Shown here one piece after another: positions 58,124 through 64,000 of a DNA stretch of 64,000 nt. Made by a program: the position numbers and the translations under genes. Each line of letters opens with the position of its first letter. Within the stretch, counting starts at the first letter, position 1. Source of the stretch: DATARH01 sp963773625 (GTDB taxonomy: Bacteria; Pseudomonadota; Alphaproteobacteria; ATCC43930; CGMCC-115725); contig CAVZCJ010000008.1 of the NCBI GenBank assembly GCA_963773625.1, positions 152,764 through 216,763 on the forward strand, written 5' to 3'. A model generated the notes under the pieces. The model saw only the letters and a program-made list of their open reading frames with translations. It ran no database searches and was not told the origin of the DNA.

Positions 58124-58936
58124 ATGACCGAGCGATGGGGTAGGGCAGGCGCGCTCGCGGCGATGGTTTTGACCGTCGGTGCTCTGGGCCGGCGTGGCTG
58201 CACGCCGAGATCAATGCGCACCGCGCGATCTACACGATGACCCTTGGCACCAGCCGCACCAATTCCGGCGTCACCGGCGCGCGCGGCGCGATGGCGTACC
58301 AATGGGGCGAGACCTGCGACGGCTGGACCGTCGAGCAACGCTACAAGCTGACGCTCAGCTACGCCAAGTCGCAAGATGTCGTGATCGTGTCGAATTTCGT
58401 TACCTGGGAGTCGAAGGACGGGCTGCGCTACCGGTTCAACCAGAAGGAAACGCGCAACGGCACGGTCGATGAGGAGATCCGCGGCGAGGCGCAACTCGAC
58501 GGACCCGGCAAGGGCGGCAACGATCACTTTCGAAATGCCGCAACCGAAGACGATGACGCTGCCGCCGGCGCACTGTTTCCGAGCGCGCATACCATTCTGT
58601 TGCTGGCGAAAGCCCAGGCTGGCGAGAATTTCGTCTCGCGTCAGGTGTTCGACGGCGCCACCGTGGAAGGCGCGGTGCTGGTGACCGCCGCGATTGGCGG
58701 CAAGGTCGAGCCCGATCCCAATGATCCATTGAAAGCGCCCATCCTGCAGCACCCCGGCTGGCGTGTTCGCCTCGCCTTCTTCCCGGCCGATGTCGAACGA
58801 GGAAAAGCCCGATTACGAGCTGGGGATGCTGCTGCTCGACAACGGTGTCTCGCGCGACATGCTGATCGATTACGGCGACTACACGATCAAGGCTAAGCTC
58901 GACAGCATCGAGCCGCTGCCCAAGCCGACCTGCTGA
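58124..58936 (+). CDS. EipB-like DUF1849 periplasmic protein (two frame breaks)
   Basis: The protein, about 270 residues, starts with a signal peptide (ALAAMVLTVGAL). After a break near 58185 it has INAHRAIYTMTLGTSRTNSG and GDTC-like GETCDGWTVEQRY. A second break near 58795 leads to EEKPDYELGMLLLDNGVSRD and the end IEPLPKPTC. EipB of Brucella has a disulphide between an early Cys and the last-part Cys, and both Cys are present here. EipB supports envelope integrity. It follows aspS by 17 bp. Confidence 0.8.
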
Positions 58937-58938
58937 GA

Positions 58939-60202
58939 CTAGTCGACCGCGCGGCCGAGGCGCACCGCCTCCCTGCCGAGCCGGCCGCGGATGTCATCCA
59001 TCGCCTGCTCGAGGCGGCGGGGCCGCCCGTCTTCCTGGTCGAACAGTGTCGGTAGATCGGCGGTTTCCGCGCTGACTAGGCCATCGGCGCCGATCCCGAT
59101 CAGGCGGAAGCGAATCGTTCCGTCGGCCACGCCGGCAAGCAGATGGCGGCCGGTGCGGAACAGCATGTCGGCGAGCTGGGTCGGGTCGGCGAGCCGGCGC
59201 GAGCGGGTGCGGATGCGGAAATCACTGGTCTTTAGCTTCAAGGTGGCGGTTCCGGCAGCCAAGCCGGCACTCTTTAGCCGGGCCGAGACCTGCTCGCACA
59301 GCGGCCACAGGGTACGGGCGAACGCCTCCTCGCTGCTTTCATCATGCGCGAAGGTCGTCTCCGCCGAGATCGACTTCGCCTGTGACACCGCTTCGACCTT
59401 GCGTGAATCCTCGCCGCGGGCGAGATGGGCGAGGCGTAGGCCCGATCTTCCCGTAACGCCGCGCCATCTCGCGGTCGTCGATCTCCCGAAGCTGCCCGAT
59501 CAGCCCGATCCCATCCGCGGCGAGTCGCCGCTGCATCGCCGCCCCAACGCCCCAAAGCAGGCCGACCGGCTTGTCGGCGAGGAAGCTAGCGGCGTCGCCG
59601 CGGCCGATCACGGCGAAGCCGCGCGGCTTGTCGAGGTCGGAGGCGATCTTGGCGAGGAACTTGTTGTAGCTAAGTCCAATTGACGCGGTGACACCAAGGT
59701 CCGCTTCGATCTCGCGCACCAGTGCCACCAGCGCCTGGGCTGGCGATGCGCGATGCGCCGCCTCGGTACCGGTGAGGTCGAGAAACGCCTCGTCGATCGA
59801 CAGCGGCTCAACCAGCGGGGTCAGCTGCCGCATCTTCGCGCGCACCGCGCGCCCCATTTCGCGATACTTGGCCATGTCGGGACGGATGACGACGGCGTGC
59901 GGGCAGGCGGCGAGCGCCTTGAACATCGGCATCGCCGAGCGAACGCCGTAGAGCCGTGCGACGTAGCAGCAGGCAAGGACCACGCCGCGCTGACCGCCGC
60001 CGACGATGACCGGTTGGTCGGCGAGGTCGGGCCGTTCACGCTTTTCGACTGTGGCGTAGAACGCGTCGCAATCGATATGGGCGATCGATAGCGTCTCGAG
60101 TTCGTGGTGTTCGACGAGGCGAGGCGAGCCGCAATGCCCGCAGCGGCTCAGTCCGCCAGGCGCGGCGGCTGACGCGCCGCATTCGCGGCAGAGCGCGCTC
60201 AT
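58939..60202 (-). CDS. dinB: DNA polymerase IV with N-terminal zinc ribbon (one frame break)
   Basis: The protein, about 421 residues, begins with four Cys (LCRECG and RCGHCGS) before the polymerase core. The core has SIAHIDCDAFYATVEKRERP, VVLACCYVARLYGVRSAM and the catalytic SIDEAFLDLTG. The little-finger domain lies after a break near 59455 (SISAETTFAHDESSEEAFAR). DinB copies past lesions and lacks proofreading. The zinc ribbon is known in some alphaproteobacterial DinB proteins. It overlaps the ROK gene stop by 4 bp. Confidence 0.88.
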
Positions 60203-61141
60203 GGGGCGCCCTCGGCCGTCTCATCCGGCGGCCACAGCCAGGCGGCGCCGCGCACGCCGCTGGAATCGCCATGCTTCGGCGGCAGCAGCCGCGTAGCGAC
60301 CACGTCGGAGAACACGTGGCGGCCCCAGAGACGTGGCACCGCCTCGTAAAGTTCGGCAATCGCCGAGAGGCCGCCGCCGAGGACGATCGCTTCGGGATCG
60401 AGGATGTTGATGACGCTCGCGAGCGCCCGGGCGAGCCGCTCGGCATAGCGGTCGAGCGTGGCTGCGCGGCAGGCATCGTCGCCCGCGGTCGCGCGGCGGC
60501 GATCGCGAGCGCCGATCAATGCGCCGCCGCCGTGGCGCCGGTGATCGCGCGGCAAGGCCGGGTCCCGACAGAAAAGTCTCGATGCAGCCGGATGGCCGCA
60601 ATAGCAGCGCGGCCCCGGCAACTCGTCCGCGTGCGGCCAGGGCAGTGGATTGTGACCCCACTCGCCGGCGATCGCATTGGCGCCGGCGACGATCTTGCCG
60701 TCGATGACGATCCCGCCGCCGACCCCGGTGCCCAGGATCACCCCGAACACGCTGTCGCATCCTGCGGCCGCGCCGTCGACGGCTTCGGACAGCGCGAAGC
60801 AATTGGCGTCGTTGGCGAGGCGCACGTGCCGGCCGAGCGCCGCCTCGAGGTCGCGCGCGAGCGGTCGGCCGATCAGCCAGGTCGAATTGGCGTTTTTGAC
60901 GAGCCCGGTGCGCGCCGATAAGGGTGCCGGGGATGCCGACGCCCGACCGAGACGCCGACGCCGCAGCGCGCGCCTCGATGCCGCGCGACCAGCCCGGCAA
61001 CCGCAGCGATCGGTTCCGTCATAGTCGCCGGCCGGCGTCGCGATCCGCCGGCGCGCCTGGATGGTGCCGCGCCGGTCGATGGCGGCGGCCTCGATTTTCG
61101 TGCCGCCGAGATCGACGCCGATGCGAAATCGCTGCGCTCAT
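60199..61141 (-). CDS. ROK family sugar kinase (four or more frame breaks)
   Basis: Pieces in three frames join into a ROK kinase of about 310 residues. The first piece has FRIGVDLGGTKIEAAAIDRR, then IAAVAGLVARHRG, VGIPGTLIGAH, KNANSTWLIGRPLARDLEAA, and GVILGTGVGGGIVIDGKI. The zinc motif of ROK proteins follows in parts: GEWGHNP, RCYCGHP and CIETFLSG. Members phosphorylate fructose, mannose, glucose or N-acetylglucosamine. Breaks are dense here, as in divK and pleD. The gene is tightly followed by dinB. Confidence 0.75.
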
Positions 61142-61227
61142 GCCCGCCCAGATACCCCGGGGCGCGGTTTGTCTGTCAAACCGATTGCATCAAATCGCGC
61201 AAGTCCCGCGCATGGCTCTACCAATCG

Positions 61228-61242
61228 TTAGCGATTTTTTAA
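61228..61242. promoter_or_regulatory. CtrA-like box upstream of divK
   Basis: TTAG, seven bases, TTAA, one mismatch from TTAA-N7-TTAA. It lies about 91 bp before the divK start, in an AT-richer patch (GCGATTTTTTAAAA) within the 191-bp divergent gap between the ROK gene and divK. divK is under CtrA control in Caulobacter, which supports the reading. Confidence 0.4.
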
Positions 61243-61332
61243 AACCCGAGAATGCCGAGATCGCGCCGGATGCGGCGGGTATTACCCCGATTCGGCGCCA
61301 ACTTATCGGGGTCAGGCGCGAATGACGTTTGC

Positions 61333-61736
61333 ATGCGAAAAACGGAGAAAAGCCCGGCGAACGCAACGCCCAAGAAGGTGCTGATCGTTGAGGACAACGA
61401 CCTCAACATGAAGCTCTTCAACGACCTGCTCGAGGCGCACGGCTACGAGCACGCTGCGGACCAAGGACGGTATCGAGGCGCTGCAGACTCGCGCGCCAAC
61501 ATCGGCCCGATCTGATCCTGATGGATATCCAGCTTCCCGAGATTTCCGGGCTCGAAGTGACCAAATGGCTCAAGGAAGACGAAGATCTGCGGGCATTCCC
61601 GGTCATCGCGGTGACGGCCTTCGCGATGAAGGGCGACGAAGAGAAGATTCGTGAGCGGCGGCTGCGAGGCCTATATCGCAAAGCCGATCTCGGTCGATGG
61701 GCTTTCTGCGCACGGTCGAACAGCTTCTGGTCGTGA
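61333..61736 (+). CDS. divK: Single-domain response regulator DivK (three or more frame breaks)
   Basis: The protein, about 135 residues, has KVLIVEDNDLNMKLFNDLLE, then after a break near 61450 the segment around DLILMDIQLPEISGLEVTKW with the phosphorylated Asp, VIAVTAFAMKGDEEKI, and after another break near 61658 the expected CEAYIAKPIS. These are DivK hallmarks. DivK relays cell-polarity signals from DivJ and PleC to DivL. The next gene is pleD, 38 bp away, as in Caulobacter. Breaks fit sequence errors. Confidence 0.85.
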
Positions 61737-61774
61737 TCCGGCAACCCCGATAACCGTCGAATGGTCCCGCTGCC

Positions 61775-63183
<1,409 letters not shown>

Positions 63184-63215
63184 TCGGGTCGAGGCTGCCG
63201 GCGGCGACCGCCGAG

Positions 63216-63382
63216 CTACTTGATTTGGCTTCCTTGAAGGCGACGTGCTTGCGCGCCACCGGATCGTATTTCTTCAGCTCGAGCTTGTCGGTCTTGGTCC
63301 GCGGGTTCTTCTTGGTGACATAGAAGAACCCGGTATCGGCGCTGCTGACGAGCTTGATCTGGACGGTATTGGTCTTGGCCAT
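63216..63382 (-). CDS. rpmG: Ribosomal protein bL33 (one base missing at the end)
   Basis: The gene encodes the usual 55 residues, with KTNTVQIKLVSSADTGFFYV, TKKNPRTKTDKLELKKYDP and ARKHVAFKEAK. The expected end is Ile-Lys-stop. The sequence reads GCCAAATCAAGTAG, where one more A in the AAA run would give Lys-Ile-Lys-TAG. The span is 167 bases instead of 168, so one base is missing. Without it the frame runs on for about 150 extra codons against pleD. bL33 is a 50S protein. Confidence 0.93.
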
Positions 63383-63446
63383 GGCCGGGGCTCGCAAGAT
63401 TTCAGGGAATTCGTGTTTGTGAATTTAGCGGTTGAGGTCGGTCCTG

Positions 63447-64000
63447 TCAAGGCGCCGCCGGGCAGGGTTTGGCACGAATTCGGCGCTGGGGCGCGGCGAT
63501 GGATCGCGCGAGCGCCTGGCTATAGAGGGCCGGGTCTGTAAGGAAGCGTTCGGCGATTTTCAGGTCGACCGTCGGCAGTTCGTCCGCGGCGGGCAGTTCT
63601 GGCGCAACTGCCGTCAAGCGATGTCGTCGAGCAAGGCGCGCGGGCGCATGCGGACGCCGGCGTCGGGAGTTGCATCGCGTGCGCGCGGAACGCGACGTCG
63701 AGTGCGCCGTCCGTCGTCTAGGCCGGCGGTGCACAGCGTCGGGACGACGCCATGCGACTGGAGGTAATCGCCTGACGGAGTCACCAGCCGCGCCCAGGTC
63801 AGCGTCAACTCGCCGTCATTGGGCAGGTGCAGTACGGTCTGGACCGTGCCCTTGCCGTAGGACGAGCTGCCGATGACCACGGCGCGCCCGACATCCTGCA
63901 AGGCCGCAGCGACGATTTCTGAGGCCGAAGCGGACCCGCCATTGATCAGCACGGCGAGCGGCATGGTAGGCGGTGGCATCGCCGCTCGCAGCGAAATACT
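63447..64000 (-). CDS. S41 C-terminal processing peptidase, partial (cut by window end, frame breaks)
   Basis: The visible part is the C-terminal half of a CtpA-like protease. The catalytic Ser is in VLINGGSASASEIVAAALQD and the Lys in GSSSYGKGTVQTVLHLPN. TWARLVTPSGDYLQSHGVVP follows. After a break near 63650 the frame continues with PTVDLKIAERFLTDPALYSQ to a stop at 63447. The N terminus lies beyond 64000, and another break near 63970 is likely. Such proteases act on periplasmic proteins. It is upstream of rpmG on the same strand. Confidence 0.75.

Overview
The window comes from a high-GC alphaproteobacterium, most likely an environmental Rhodospirillales-type organism. Evidence for this: the rpsF-rpsR-rplI / dnaB-alr-mlaE-mlaF-radA-cvpA-purF order, the purC-purS-purQ-purL-bolA-grxD block next to a DUF1476 (F1-ATPase zeta inhibitor) gene, hdaA, DUF2794, an EipB-like DUF1849 protein, and a divK-pleD pair next to rpmG. 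These assignments rest on my reading of motifs and gene order; no database was searched.

Layout. 0-6 kb holds the end of an exopolysaccharide cluster: two SGNH esterase/transferase genes (one cut by the window edge), algF-, algI- and algJ-like acetylation genes, a bcsD-like cellulose synthase accessory gene and a GH8 endoglucanase of the BcsZ type. Together they look like a machine for making O-acetylated cellulose (Wss-like), with the synthase genes presumably left of the window. 6-16 kb is metabolic: a beta-propeller protein, an alpha/beta hydrolase, DUF924, a GFA protein, an FAD/Fe-S 2-hydroxyacid dehydrogenase, serine-glyoxylate-type aminotransferase, a keto-acid hydratase and cytochrome b561. 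16-22 kb is the yfgM-bamB-der unit followed by a second MBOAT plus SGNH-like pair. 22-34 kb, mostly minus strand, carries SDR, purF, cvpA, radA, mlaF, mlaE, alr, dnaB, cfa and the rplI-rpsR-rpsF operon. 34-44 kb is the purine block with grxD, bolA, purL, purQ, purS, purC and purB, interrupted by NRDE, DUF1476 and a TauD-like dioxygenase, then GNAT, RluA, cupin and ndk. 44-51 kb has a tiny CoxIV-like peptide, purN, DUF2066, a CDP-alcohol phosphatidyltransferase, an AI-2E family permease, hdaA, a SixA-like phosphatase and two sugar/hydroxyacid oxidoreductases. 51-64 kb has ppk1-ppx, rnd, aspS, eipB, dinB, a ROK kinase, divK, pleD, rpmG and part of an S41 peptidase.

Two features cut across the map. 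First, at least 30 single-base frame breaks interrupt otherwise well-conserved genes, including genes that are normally essential (aspS, rpmG, alr, divK), and they are densest from about 60.2 to 63.3 kb. This points to indel errors in the sequence rather than gene decay, so I annotate those genes as whole genes with breaks. Second, several intergenic gaps hold palindromic repeats of REP type, and one divergent promoter region holds six heptamers spaced at one DNA turn. I see no tRNA, rRNA, CRISPR array, prophage or insertion sequence.
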